From NCBI RefSeq assembly GCF_900105325.1, contig NZ_FNSU01000003.1:62001-126000 (forward strand): 64,000 bases of DNA, written 5' to 3'. Shown here one piece after another: positions 52,000-61,080 of the stretch (within the stretch, counting starts at the first letter, position 1; every line of letters starts with the position of its first letter). A model generated the notes under the pieces. The model searched no databases, had not been told where the DNA came from, and was given only the letters and a program-made list of their open reading frames with translations. This DNA comes from Pseudomonas marginalis (lineage in GTDB: Bacteria; Pseudomonadota; Gammaproteobacteria; Pseudomonadales; Pseudomonadaceae). Both the position numbers and the translations under genes were made by a program.

Positions 52000-54084
52000 G
52001 CGCAAACGTTATGGCGAATGGACCCTCGTAGTGAGCGGGCTTGCCCCGCGCTGGGCAGCGCAGCAGCCCCAAAACACAGCCCCGGAACTGTCTGGCACAC
52101 TGCAGCGTTCTTATTGGGGCTGCTGCGCAGCCCGGCGCGGGCAAGCCCGCTCACCACCGGTACGGTGTTCGCTCTTAACTATCCCTGGGTGATAGCCAAG
52201 GGCTGGTGTTCAAGGAGGTGGAGCCGACGCCGTAAGCGCAAACGTTATGGCGAATGGACCCTCGTAGTGAGCGGGCTTGCCCCGCGCTGGGCAGCGCAGC
52301 AGCCCCAAAACACAGCCCCGGAACTGTCTGGCACACTGCAGCGTTCTTATTGGGGCTGCTGCGCAGCCCAGCGCGGGGCAAGCCCGCTCACCACCGGTAC
52401 GGTGTTCGCTCTTAACTATCCCTGGGTGATAGCCAAGGGCTGGTGTTCAAGGAGGTGGAGCCGGCGCCGTAAGCGCAAACGTTATGGCGAATGGATCCTT
52501 GTAGTGAGCGGGCTTGCCCCGCGCTGGGCTGCGCAGCAGCCCCAAAACACAGCCCCGGAACTGTCTGGCACACTGCGGCGTTCTTATTGGGGCTGCTACG
52601 CAGCCCGGCGCGGGCAAGCCCGCTCACCACCGGTACGGTGTTCGCTCTTAACTATCCCTGGGTGATAGCCAAGGGCTGGTGTTCAAGGAGGTGGAGCCGA
52701 CGCCGTAAGCGCAAACGTTATGGCGAATGGACCCTCGTAGTGAGCGGGCTTGCCCCGCGCTGGGCAGCGCAGCAGCCCCAAAACACAGCCCCGGAACTGT
52801 CTGGCACACTGCAGCGTTCTTATTGGGGCTGCTGCGCAGCCCAGCGCGGGGCAAGCCCGCTCACCACCGGTACGGTGTTCGCTCTTAACTATCCCTGGGT
52901 GATAGCCAAGGGCTGGTGTTCAAGGAGGTGGAGCCGGCGCCGTAAGCGCAAACGTTATGGCGAATGGATCCTTGTAGTGAGCGGGCTTGCCCCGCGCTGG
53001 GCTGCGCAGCCGCTCCAAAACACAGCCCCGGAACTGTCTGGCACACTGCGGCGTTCTTATTGGGGCTGCTACGCAGCCCAGCGCGGGGCAAGCCCGCTCA
53101 CCACCGGTACGGTGTTCGCTCTTAACTATCCCTGGGTGATAGCCAAGGGCTGGTGTTCAAGGAGGTGGAGCCGGCGCCGTAAGCGCAAACGTTATGGCGA
53201 ATGGATCCTTGTAGTGAGCGGGCTTGCCCCGCGCTGGGCTGCGCAGCAGCCCCAAAACACAGCCCCGGAACTGTCTGGCACACTGCGGCGTTCTTATTGG
53301 GGCTGCTACGCAGCCCGGCGCGGGCAAGCCCGCTCACCACCGGTACGGTGTTCGCTCTTAACTATCCCTGGGTGATAGCCAAGGGCTGGTGTTCAAGGAG
53401 GTGGAGCCGACGCCGTAAGCGCAAACGTTATGGCGAATGGACCCTTGTAGTGAGCGGGCTTGCCCCGCGCTGGGCTGCGCAGCAGCCCCAAAACACAGCC
53501 CCGGAACTGTCTGGCACACTGCAGCGTTCTTATTGGGGCTGCTACGCAGCCCAGCGCGGGGCAAGCCCGCTCACCACCGGTACGGTGTTCGCTCTTAACT
53601 ATCCCTGGGTGATAGCCAAGGGCTGGTGTTCAAGGAGGTGGAGCCGACGCCGTAAGCGCAAACGTTATGGCGAATGGATCCTTGTAGTGAGCGGGCTTGC
53701 CCCGCGCTGGGCTGCGCAGCCGCCCCAAAACATAGCCCCGGAACTGTCTGGCACACTGCAGCGTTCTTATTGGGGCTGCTACGCAGCCCAGCGCGGGGCA
53801 AGCCCGCTCACCACCGGTACGGTGTTCGCTCTTAACTATCCCTGGGTGATAGCCAAGGGCTGGTGTTCAAGGAGGTGGAGCCGACGCCGTAAGCGCAAAC
53901 GTTATGGCGAATGGACCCTTGTAGTGAGCGGGCTTGCCCCGCGCTGGGCTGCGCAGCCGCCCCAAAACACAGCCCCGGAACTGTCTGGCACACTGCAGCG
54001 TTCTTATTGGGGCTGCTACGCAGCCCAGCGCGGGGCAAGCCCGCTCACCACAGGTCCGGTGTTCGCTCTTAACTACCCCTGGGG
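51955..54084. repeat. nine tandem copies of a 236-237 bp unit: 3' end of pehX plus REP doublet
   Basis: Units start at 51955, 52191, 52428, 52664, 52901, 53138, 53374, 53611 and 53848, the last ending near 54084. Each holds the final 45 bp of pehX with its stop codon, then a spacer and a long imperfect palindrome of about 42-bp arms (GTGAGCGGGCTTGCCCCGCG and its complement, joined by GCAGCAGCCCCAA). Units differ at about ten positions: two pairs look identical (second and fourth; third and sixth), suggesting block duplication or conversion. This stretch of about 2.1 kb contains no convincing gene. Confidence 0.95.
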
Positions 54085-54102
54085 AATCTATTGCGTCCCG
54101 CG

Positions 54103-55020
54103 TTAATAGACCTGCGGCACGATGATTTCCACCGGCGTCGGATTGCGCGAGTAGTCCTCCTGCCTGACCCGTTGCGGCAGCTCGATCACCGGCAGTTCCA
54201 CTTCTTCATAAGGCATTTGCCCAAGCAGGTGGTGGATGCAGTTGAGGCGGGCTTTCTTTTTGTCGTCGGCCTGCACCACCCACCATGGCGCTTCGGCGAT
54301 GTGGGTGCGCTCGAGCATGACTTCCTTGGCCTTGGTGTACGCCTCCCAGCGCCGCCGCGACTCCAGGTCCATGGGGCTGAGTTTCCACTGCTTGAGTGGG
54401 TCGTGAATGCGGCTGAGAAAGCGCAGGTGCTGTTCCTGGTCGGAAATGGAGAACCAGTATTTGATCAACTGGATGCCGGAGCGCGCGAGCATGCGTTCGA
54501 ACTCCGGTACAGTGCGGAAGAATTCCTCGTACTGGTCTTCGTTGCAAAAGCCCATGACTTGTTCGACGCCGGCGCGGTTGTACCAGCTGCGGTCGAACAG
54601 CACGATTTCACCGGCGGCCGGCAGGTGCGAGACATACCGCTGGAAATACCACTGCGTCTGTTCGCGGTCGTTGGGCGCGGGCAGTGCGGCGACGCGGCAG
54701 ACTCGCGGGTTGAGGCGCTGGGTAATGCGCTTGATCACACCGCCTTTGCCGGCGGCATCACGCCCTTCGAACAGGATCACCACCTTGGCGCCGGTCTTGA
54801 CCACCCAGCTTTGCAGCTTCACCAGTTCGCCTTGCAGGCGGAACAGTTCGCTGAAGTAAATCCTGCGCGCGGCCTTTTCGGGGCTTTCCTCGACGTGCTC
54901 GTCGAACAGCGCGTTGAGGTCGTGCCCGTCTTCGGATAATTCCAGTTCCAGCTCTTCGTCACTGTGATCCAGCAGCTCTCGGTGGATGCGCTGGATCAAG
55001 GCGTCGTCTACTGCAGACAT
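54103..55020 (-). CDS. ppk2: polyphosphate kinase 2 (PPK2 family)
   Basis: 305-residue kinase that transfers phosphate between polyphosphate and nucleotides. Walker A FEGRDAAGKGG (84-94), lid region APNDREQTQWYFQRYV and Walker B LFDRSWYNRAGVEQVMGF are intact. One-domain length suggests a class I enzyme. The ATG at 55020 is the most likely start; upstream in-frame starts have no ribosome site. A Pho-box-like sequence lies 49 bp upstream, back to back with that of pstS. Confidence 0.93.
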   Translation of the reverse strand: MSAVDDALIQRIHRELLDHSDEELELELSEDGHDLNALFDEHVEESPEKAARRIYFSELFRLQGELVKLQSWVVKTGAKVVILFEGRDAAGKGGVIKRITQRLNPRVCRVAALPAPNDREQTQWYFQRYVSHLPAAGEIVLFDRSWYNRAGVEQVMGFCNEDQYEEFFRTVPEFERMLARSGIQLIKYWFSISDQEQHLRFLSRIHDPLKQWKLSPMDLESRRRWEAYTKAKEVMLERTHIAEAPWWVVQADDKKKARLNCIHHLLGQMPYEEVELPVIELPQRVRQEDYSRNPTPVEIIVPQVY

Positions 55021-55068
55021 GGGAGGCACTCGCGTCGTGGGGGGATGGCAAAGTCTTAGTCGCATTTT

Positions 55069-55086
55069 GTTACCAACCAATTACAT
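55069..55086 (-). promoter_or_regulatory. Pho-box-like sequence upstream of ppk2
   Basis: The minus strand reads ATGTAAT-TGGT-TGGTAAC, two 7-bp half-sites with a 4-bp gap, similar to the PhoB consensus CTGTNAT-N4-CTGTNAT. It is 49 bp before the ppk2 ATG. Confidence 0.4.
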
Positions 55087-55140
55087 CGAAATACGTGGCT
55101 GTGGCGGAAAGACGGGACGAAATAGCGGTTTGCCACCCAA

Positions 55141-55158
55141 TTTTCATAAAAGCGTAAC
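55141..55158 (+). promoter_or_regulatory. Pho box upstream of pstS
   Basis: TTTTCAT-AAAA-GCGTAAC fits the PhoB box (7-4-7). It is 50 bp before the pstS ATG and mirrors the ppk2 site, so phosphate starvation should induce both directions. Confidence 0.6.
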
Positions 55159-55207
55159 AAAGCTGCTGCAAAGTTCCGGGAGCCCGTAATCACAAGGATT
55201 TCCCTGA

Positions 55208-56236
55208 ATGAAACGTCTGATGAAGTCAGCTGCACTCGCCGTTGCGGTTTCTCTAAGTGCCACCTCGGTATTTGCTGCCGAGAACGTCCGTCTGACAGGT
55301 TCTGGCGCCAGTTTCCCAGCGCCGATCTACCTCACCTGGTTCAAGGATTTCAGCAAGAAGACCGAAGGCGTCACGGTTGACTACCAGTCCAAAGGCAGTG
55401 GCGCGGGTGTACAGGACTTCCTGAACAAAACCGTGGACTTCGCCGCCAGTGACTCGGCCATGAAGGACGAAGACATCGCCAAGGTCGCCGAAGGCGTGCA
55501 GTTGCTGCCGATGACCGCAGGCGAAATCGTCCTGGCGTTCAACCTGCCGGGCAATCCTAAAGAACTTAAGTTGCCACGGGATGTGTACTCCAACATCTTC
55601 CTGGGCAAGATCACCAAGTGGAACGATCCGCAGATCGTCGCCGCCAACCCTGGCCTGAAACTGCCGGACATGCCGATCACCGTGGTCGTGCGTGCAGACT
55701 CCAGCGGCACCACAGCCGTATTCACCAAGCACTTGGCGGCCATCAACCCGCAGTTCCAGAAGGACTTGGGTGAAGGCAACACCGTCAACTGGCCAGCCAG
55801 CGACAAATTCATCAAGTCGCCGAAGAACGATGGTGTGACCGCCACCGTACGCCAGACCCCAGGCGCGATTGGCTACATCGAATACGGCTTCGCCAAGCTG
55901 GCCAAGGTTGACTTTGCCCAGCTGCAGAACAAGGCCGGCAAGTACGTGGTACCTAACGCCGAAAGCGGTGCCGAAGCCCTGGCTGCGGTGAAAATGCCGG
56001 AAAGCCTGGTGGCCTGGCTGCCGGACCCGGACGGCGCCAAGTCCTACCCGATCACGTCCTACACCTGGATGATCTTCCGCAAGGACAACGGCAACCCGGC
56101 CAAGGCCAAGGCCATGCGTGAAATGGTCGAGTACAGCCTGACCGAAGGGCAGAAAATCGCCGACTCGATGGGCTATATCCCGCTGCCGAAGTCGGTGGTC
56201 GATCAGGTTCGTAAAGCGTCCGCCAACATCCAGTAA
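55208..56236 (+). CDS. pstS: phosphate-binding protein of the Pst ABC transporter
   Basis: 342-residue periplasmic protein with signal peptide (SAALAVAVSLSATSVFA) and the phosphate-binding signatures TGSGASFPAPIY, KGSGAGVQDF, DFAASDSAM and RADSSGTTAVFTKHL. AAGGA is nine bases before the ATG. It leads a pstSCAB operon. Confidence 0.96.
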   Translation: MKRLMKSAALAVAVSLSATSVFAAENVRLTGSGASFPAPIYLTWFKDFSKKTEGVTVDYQSKGSGAGVQDFLNKTVDFAASDSAMKDEDIAKVAEGVQLLPMTAGEIVLAFNLPGNPKELKLPRDVYSNIFLGKITKWNDPQIVAANPGLKLPDMPITVVVRADSSGTTAVFTKHLAAINPQFQKDLGEGNTVNWPASDKFIKSPKNDGVTATVRQTPGAIGYIEYGFAKLAKVDFAQLQNKAGKYVVPNAESGAEALAAVKMPESLVAWLPDPDGAKSYPITSYTWMIFRKDNGNPAKAKAMREMVEYSLTEGQKIADSMGYIPLPKSVVDQVRKASANIQ

Positions 56237-56250
56237 CGCTTGTGAGGCCT

Positions 56251-56282
56251 CTCTCGGCGGGCGCTGTCAGCCCGGCCGGGAG
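56251..56282 (+). other. intercistronic hairpin between pstS and pstC
   Basis: CTCTCGGCGGGC (56251-56262) can pair with GCCCGGCCGGGAG (56270-56282) with one mismatch. Such hairpins commonly protect the abundant binding-protein mRNA from 3' decay. No T-run follows. Confidence 0.45.
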
Positions 56283-56310
56283 GGTTACCCCCCTGTTCCG
56301 GAATTAGCCA

Positions 56311-57276
56311 ATGAACACACCGTTTGTCGTACCGGGTAACCCGGATTCTGCCTGCCAGCCACCTTCTGCGAAGGATTTCCTGGTTGATCGCACCTTCCGT
56401 GCGCTTGCACGAATAGGCGTGGTTCTGGTGCTGGCGTTGGTGTTTGCCCTGGTGTTCGAAGTCGGGCGCAAGGCCCTTCCAGGCATGGAAAAGCACGGCT
56501 TTGACGTGCTGCTGGGCAGCGTCTGGGATGTCAACCAAGGCAAGTACGGCATTCTGCCGGCCATCTGGGGCACGCTCTACAGTGCCTTTATCGCGTTGCT
56601 GATCGCAGGTGTTTTCGGCGTCAGCATGGCGATTTTCCTCACCCAGGATTTTTTGCCGGCGAAGCTGGCGGCGGTGTTTCGTACCATCGTCGAACTGCTC
56701 GCGGCCATCCCCAGCGTCGTTTATGGCCTGTGGGGCATTTACGTGGTCATCCCGGCGATCCGGCCGTTGACCGCATGGTTGAACACTGAACTTGGCTGGA
56801 TTCCCTTTTTCGGCACGTCCCTGAGCGGCCCGGGGTTGCTCCCGGCGGCGCTGGTGCTTGCAATCATGATTCTGCCGACCATCGCCGCCGTGTCGCAGGA
56901 TGCGCTCACCGCCGTGCCGATGAAAACCAAGCAAGCCGCCTACGGCATGGGGACCACCCACTGGGAAGCGATTCTCAAGGTGATGGTGCCGTCCGCCGCC
57001 ACCGGCATCTTCGGTTCCCTGGTCTTGGGCCTGGGCCGCGCACTCGGCGAAACCATGGCCCTGGCCATGCTGGTGGGCAACGCCAACAACATCTCGCTGT
57101 CGCTGTTCGCCCCGGCCAACACCCTGGCAGCCTTGCTGGCGCTGAACTTCCCCGAAGCCGGGCCGAACGAGATCGAAGTACTGATGTACGCCGCACTGGT
57201 GCTGATGTTGATCACGCTGATCGTGAACATCTTCGGCTCCATGATCATGATGTACGCCCAACGGGGTAATAAGTGA
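56311..57276 (+). CDS. pstC: phosphate ABC transporter permease PstC
   Basis: 321-residue permease with six predicted membrane segments. It shows SVWDVNQGKYGILPAIWGTL and the EAA loop TKQAAYGMGTTHWEAILKVM. The cytoplasmic N-terminus (about 1-27) is longer than usual. The start codon of pstA overlaps its stop (TGATG). Confidence 0.93.
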   Translation: MNTPFVVPGNPDSACQPPSAKDFLVDRTFRALARIGVVLVLALVFALVFEVGRKALPGMEKHGFDVLLGSVWDVNQGKYGILPAIWGTLYSAFIALLIAGVFGVSMAIFLTQDFLPAKLAAVFRTIVELLAAIPSVVYGLWGIYVVIPAIRPLTAWLNTELGWIPFFGTSLSGPGLLPAALVLAIMILPTIAAVSQDALTAVPMKTKQAAYGMGTTHWEAILKVMVPSAATGIFGSLVLGLGRALGETMALAMLVGNANNISLSLFAPANTLAALLALNFPEAGPNEIEVLMYAALVLMLITLIVNIFGSMIMMYAQRGNK

Positions 57277-58187
57277 TGACTGACCTCACTGCTGCAACCG
57301 ACCTGACGTCCCCCGCAGGCGCAATGCCCAGCCTCCAGCGCCGGTTCGAAGGCCGTGCCCTGCGCAGCCTGGTGTTGACCACCCTGGTCTGGACGGGCGC
57401 GCTGCTGGCCAGCGTGCCGCTGATTTCCGTGCTCTACATGCTCATCACCCGCGGCGGCGCGCGCCTGAGCCTTGAAGTGTTTACCGAGCTGCCACCCACC
57501 GGTTTCGAGACCGGCGGCGGTTTCGGCAACGCGATGGCCGGTACCTTCGTGATGGTCGGCATTGCCGCTGCCATCGCCGTGCCGGTCGGCATCATGGCGG
57601 CAATCTTCCTCGCCGAACTGGGCCCGGACAGCAAGCTGGCGAACGCCGCACGTTTTGCCGCGAAGATGCTCACCGGCCTGCCGTCGATTCTGGCCGGTGT
57701 GTTTGCCTACGCCTTGGTGGTGATGACCACCGGCACCTACTCGGCCCCGGCCGGTGGTGTGGCACTGGCGGTGCTGATGCTGCCCATCGTGGTGTTGACC
57801 GCCGAAGAGTCGATGCGCATGGTGCCCAAGATCATGAAGGACGCCGCCTACGGCATGGGCTGCACCCGCTCCCAGGTGATCTGGAAAATCGTCCTGCCCA
57901 CCGGCCTGCCGGCCATTCTCACCGGCGTGATGCTCGCCGTGGCCCGCGCCGCCGGCGAAACCGCGCCGCTGTTGTTTACCGCGTTGTTCAGCAACTACTG
58001 GATCTACCACGACGGCAGCCTGGCGGTGATGAACCCGACAGCCTCGCTGGCCGTGCTGATCTACAACTTCTCCGGCATGCCCTTCGACAACCAGCTTGAA
58101 CTCGCCTGGGCGGCGTCGCTGGTACTGGTAATGATCGTGCTGGTCGTGAATATCGTGAGCCGTATTTTCGGCAAGCCAAAGTATTGA
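57276..58187 (+). CDS. pstA: phosphate ABC transporter permease PstA
   Basis: 303-residue permease with EAA loop KDAAYGMGCTRSQVIWKIVLP and an N-terminal cytosolic tail. The ATG at 57276 overlaps the pstC stop (TGATG); the GTG just before it is less likely. PstA pairs with PstC. Confidence 0.93.
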   Translation: MTDLTAATDLTSPAGAMPSLQRRFEGRALRSLVLTTLVWTGALLASVPLISVLYMLITRGGARLSLEVFTELPPTGFETGGGFGNAMAGTFVMVGIAAAIAVPVGIMAAIFLAELGPDSKLANAARFAAKMLTGLPSILAGVFAYALVVMTTGTYSAPAGGVALAVLMLPIVVLTAEESMRMVPKIMKDAAYGMGCTRSQVIWKIVLPTGLPAILTGVMLAVARAAGETAPLLFTALFSNYWIYHDGSLAVMNPTASLAVLIYNFSGMPFDNQLELAWAASLVLVMIVLVVNIVSRIFGKPKY

Positions 58188-58206
58188 AAACGGGAGCACC
58201 TGAATC

Positions 58207-59025
58207 TTGAACGTATCAACTGCGCAAATAGCCGCTCCGTTTGTCACCCAGGCGCCTGTGGTCATGGACTGCAAGCTGGACAAGATCTTCTACGGCAACT
58301 TCATGGCCGTGCGTGACAGCCATGTGCCGATCGAAAAGAACAAGATCACCGGCTTCATCGGGCCTTCCGGCTGCGGTAAAAGTACCGTGTTGCGTAGCCT
58401 CAACCGCATGAACGACCTGGTCAAAGGTTTCCGCTTCGAGGGCCATGTGCATTTCCTCGGGCAGGACGTCTACGGCAAGGGCGTGGACCCGGTGGTCGTG
58501 CGCCGTTATATCGGCATGGTGTTCCAGCAGCCGAACCCGTTCTCCATGAGCATCTTCGACAACGTGGCCTTCGGCCTGCGCCTGAACCGCTACAAAGGCG
58601 ACCTGGGCGACCGCGTCAAGCACGCCCTGCAAGGCGCGGCGCTGTGGGATGAGGTCAAGGACAAGCTCAAGGTCAGCGGCCTGTCGCTGTCCGGTGGCCA
58701 GCAGCAACGCCTGTGCATCGCCCGCGCCATCGCCACCGAGCCGGAAGTGCTGTTGCTCGACGAGCCGTGCTCGGCGCTGGACCCGATCGCCACGCGCCGG
58801 GTCGAGGAGCTGATGGTCGAGCTGAAGAAGGACTACACCATCGCCCTGGTGACCCACAACATGCAGCAGGCCATCCGCGTGGCCGACACCACGGCGTTTT
58901 TCTCGGTGGACATTTCCCAGGGCACGCGCACCGGCTACCTGGTGGAGATGGGCCCGACGGCGCAGATCTTCGAGAACCCGCGTGAACAAATGACCGGGGA
59001 CTACATCAGCGGCAAGTTCAGCTGA
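58207..59025 (+). CDS. pstB: phosphate ABC transporter ATPase PstB
   Basis: 272-residue ATPase: Walker A GPSGCGKST (52-60), Q-loop VFQQPNPFSMSI, signature LSGGQQQR, Walker B VLLLDEPCSALDPIA and H-loop VTHNM. The start is TTG at 58207, chosen because GGGAGC precedes it and the next ATG would remove the first 19 residues; this start is uncertain. No phoU follows, so it may be a second or accessory pst set. Confidence 0.92.
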   Translation: MNVSTAQIAAPFVTQAPVVMDCKLDKIFYGNFMAVRDSHVPIEKNKITGFIGPSGCGKSTVLRSLNRMNDLVKGFRFEGHVHFLGQDVYGKGVDPVVVRRYIGMVFQQPNPFSMSIFDNVAFGLRLNRYKGDLGDRVKHALQGAALWDEVKDKLKVSGLSLSGGQQQRLCIARAIATEPEVLLLDEPCSALDPIATRRVEELMVELKKDYTIALVTHNMQQAIRVADTTAFFSVDISQGTRTGYLVEMGPTAQIFENPREQMTGDYISGKFS

Positions 59026-59033
59026 TGCCCCTG

Positions 59034-59053
59034 CGGGAGCTGGGATGCTCCCG
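59034..59053 (+). terminator. hairpin after pstB
   Basis: CGGGAGC (59034-59040) pairs with GCTCCCG (59047-59053), loop 6 nt, then TATTTTC. A weak intrinsic terminator that may reduce read-through into the Fic-like gene. Confidence 0.5.
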
Positions 59054-59080
59054 TATTTTCAACTGCTTATGGGAATGCCG

Positions 59081-59779
59081 ATGCCTGCAACACGACGCCT
59101 TGATTTGCCCGCGATTGAACGCGCACTGCGTGAGGTGCAACAGCGCTTTGCCGAGCTCAGCCGGGACTTTACCGAGCCGCGCGACCCGTTGACCGACGAA
59201 GTGCTGCACAACGTGCTTGAAGGCTACGCGCTGATTGACGACTATGTCGCGCGGGGCGTCGACCTGTTCGACCTGCAGCAGCTGGACCTGATGCTGGAGA
59301 TCAACGCCACCGTGCTCTGTGGCAGCGACCCTTCACGGCGCCTGGAATACGCCCACCACCTGGCGGCGACCGAAGAACACTTCTTCAACAATGTCGAAGG
59401 TGGCATCAAGGACTTGTACAACTGGTACTGCGCGTATCGCAGTGAATCAGTCTGGAAGCGCGCCGCCGGGGTGTATGTACGCATCCTCAGCAAGCCGCAG
59501 CTGTTCATTGAAGGCAACAACCGCAGCGGTTCGCTGATCGTCAGCTATTTGCTGATGCGTGCAGGCCTGCCGCCGTTCGTGCTGACGCTGGAGAACGCCG
59601 AGGGCTACTTCAACCCTTCGTCGGTGATCCGCAACTCAGCCAAACATGGAGTCAAGGCGTTGTACGAATTGCCCAAGATCAAGAAAAAATACGCCGCCTT
59701 CCTGGAAGAACAGGCGCCGGATCCGCACAAGTTTTTTCTCAAGGACCCGCGCCAGCCCATTTCTCAAGGGGGGCATTGA
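59081..59779 (+). CDS. Fic-fold-like protein with altered catalytic motif
   Basis: 232-residue protein. The segment PQLFIEGNNRSGSLIV (139-154) resembles the Fic motif HPFxxGNGRxxR, but Gln140 stands where the catalytic His should be, Asn replaces the second Gly and Ser the last Arg. If related to Fic proteins it is probably not a standard AMPylase. The choice between in-frame starts at 59069, 59075 and 59081 is open. It lies after pstB and ends in TGATG overlap with a HAD gene, so they are coupled. I do not know its function. Confidence 0.6.
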   Translation: MPATRRLDLPAIERALREVQQRFAELSRDFTEPRDPLTDEVLHNVLEGYALIDDYVARGVDLFDLQQLDLMLEINATVLCGSDPSRRLEYAHHLAATEEHFFNNVEGGIKDLYNWYCAYRSESVWKRAAGVYVRILSKPQLFIEGNNRSGSLIVSYLLMRAGLPPFVLTLENAEGYFNPSSVIRNSAKHGVKALYELPKIKKKYAAFLEEQAPDPHKFFLKDPRQPISQGGH

Positions 59780-60387
59780 TGAGCGGTTCTCCGGTATTCG
59801 CCAGGGCAGGGCGGGCCCTCCAGCGCATCCTGCCGATGCAGCAGCGCCCGCGTATCCGTATTTCCTTCGATATCGACGACACCCTGGCCTGCCAGCTGCA
59901 CCACTGCGACGTTGAGCCGAGCCGGCTGCCGGCCTGCGTGCACCGTTGGCTGGGTGAGCCCTTGCGGATCGGCACGCGCTCCCTGACCCGCGAGCTACGC
60001 CGCCAGGGCTGCAGCATCTGGGTCTACACCTCGTCCGGTCGCACGCCGTCGTATATCCGCCGCTGGCTGATGCTCTACGGCATCCGCGTCGACGGCGTGG
60101 TCAACAGCGTGCTGCACAACCATGCCCTGACGGCACGCGGGCTGTCGAACGCACCCTCGAAATTCCCCCCGGCCTTCGACATCGACCTGCATGTGGATGA
60201 CTCCGAAGGCGTGCGCAGTGAAGGCCATGACCATGGTTTTCGCGTGGTAGTGGTGGACCCTCAAGACGAAAACTGGGCGCAGCGGGTGTTGGAGGCCGTA
60301 GCGCAGGTCCAGGCGCAGTTGGCCTGGCAGCAGCCGCTCCGGTACAAAAAGACGACACGGCAGCGCGCGGAGGTTTTTTCTTCCTGA
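59779..60387 (+). CDS. HAD-superfamily phosphatase-like protein
   Basis: 202-residue protein with HAD motif I DIDDT (31-35), motif II-like VYTSSGR and motif III/IV-like HVDDSEGV. These are the residues needed for the Asp-based phosphotransfer. The ATG at 59779 overlaps the upstream stop (TGATG). With pstSCAB and ppk2 nearby, a phosphate-related role is likely; the substrate is unknown. It is followed by a strong terminator. Confidence 0.8.
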   Translation: MSGSPVFARAGRALQRILPMQQRPRIRISFDIDDTLACQLHHCDVEPSRLPACVHRWLGEPLRIGTRSLTRELRRQGCSIWVYTSSGRTPSYIRRWLMLYGIRVDGVVNSVLHNHALTARGLSNAPSKFPPAFDIDLHVDDSEGVRSEGHDHGFRVVVVDPQDENWAQRVLEAVAQVQAQLAWQQPLRYKKTTRQRAEVFSS

Positions 60388-60406
60388 GGCGCTGTGAAAA
60401 TCCAGA

Positions 60407-60433
60407 AAAGCCACTCGAACGAGTGGTTTTTTT
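60407..60433. terminator. bidirectional intrinsic terminator
   Basis: AAAAG, then a perfect 7-bp stem CCACTCG-AA-CGAGTGG (60411-60426), then seven T. It ends the HAD gene transcript on the + strand, and the A-run on the other side serves the small minus-strand gene that converges on it. Confidence 0.85.
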
Positions 60434-60459
60434 GTCTTGCCGCAGCGCCCCGAGCGGCC

Positions 60460-60711
60460 TCAGTCGGAGCGCGCAGCCTCCATGCCGCGCCGGATCCGCA
60501 TCAGGTCCTGATACGCCTCGGTGCGCTTTGCATCGGCTATCTGTTTCGCTTCGGTAAAGCGCAGCCAGTCACCGGCGTCGGCCAAGCTGCTGCCTATGAT
60601 GGCGTAGGCCTGTGTTTCCAGGCGGTCGGCCTCGTAGAACAGTTCGGTGTTCCTGGCCAGCTCCGCTTCCCAGCCGGTTTGTTTTGACGCTTCACGCCTA
60701 TTCGCTGCCAT
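60460..60711 (-). CDS. small hypothetical protein
   Basis: 83-residue hydrophilic, helical protein (ELARNTELFYEADRLETQAYAIIG; RTEAYQDLMRIRRGMEAARSD). The ATG at 60711 has GAAGG close upstream; a GTG at 60720 would add three residues. I do not recognise a family. It converges on the bidirectional terminator. Confidence 0.55.
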   Translation of the reverse strand: MAANRREASKQTGWEAELARNTELFYEADRLETQAYAIIGSSLADAGDWLRFTEAKQIADAKRTEAYQDLMRIRRGMEAARSD

Positions 60712-60856
60712 GGCCTTCACCCCAAGGTCGTCATGTGCGAGCGAAGAGAGCAGGGGCCTGGTCGAGGCCGCCGGGTTCGTTGCTCGCGTAGGAGCGACAC
60801 GAGCCGTTCTCGTGTCTGATAAGTCCTTCAATGTTGATGGATAAACGTGGGGGTTC

Positions 60857-61039
60857 GTTCAAATTAGTTCGGGGGGCGGGCGCACCCTCGGCTCGATCTA
60901 TGTGATACCGGCAGCAGGCCTGGTGCTGATACTGGGCGTCTACCGGTTTATCTCCGAAGGCGGCGCGCTGATCAATGTGATCGGCAACGGCGTGGCCACC
61001 CTGTTCATTGCCCGCTGGGATGGGGCGCTGGACCGTTAG
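60857..61039 (+). pseudogene. remnant of a DctA-type C4-dicarboxylate transporter
   Basis: The frame beginning near 60884 reads TLGSIYVIPAAGLVLILGVY and then RFISEGGALINVIGNGVATL, ending FIARWDGALDR at TAG 61037-61039. This matches the end of DctA symporters (GLALILGVDRFMSE..; ..NLVGNGVATVVVAKW). The rest of the gene is missing and no start is present, so it is a truncated remnant. Confidence 0.75.
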
Positions 61040-61080
61040 CCACTCAAGCGGGAGTTGGGGTAGGTCGCAGAAAGCCTTGG

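Noticed and set aside
51955..54084. CRISPR array
   Set aside because: Units are 236-237 bp, nearly identical along their whole length, with no short-repeat/variable-spacer structure and no cas genes.
52018..54106. Long open frames on both strands through the tandem array, encoding Arg-rich 79-residue repeats
   Set aside because: A 237-bp period is a multiple of three, so any stop-free unit frame stays open for several copies. There is no ribosome site, the frames break at each 236-bp unit, and the sequence is explained by pehX ends and REP palindromes.
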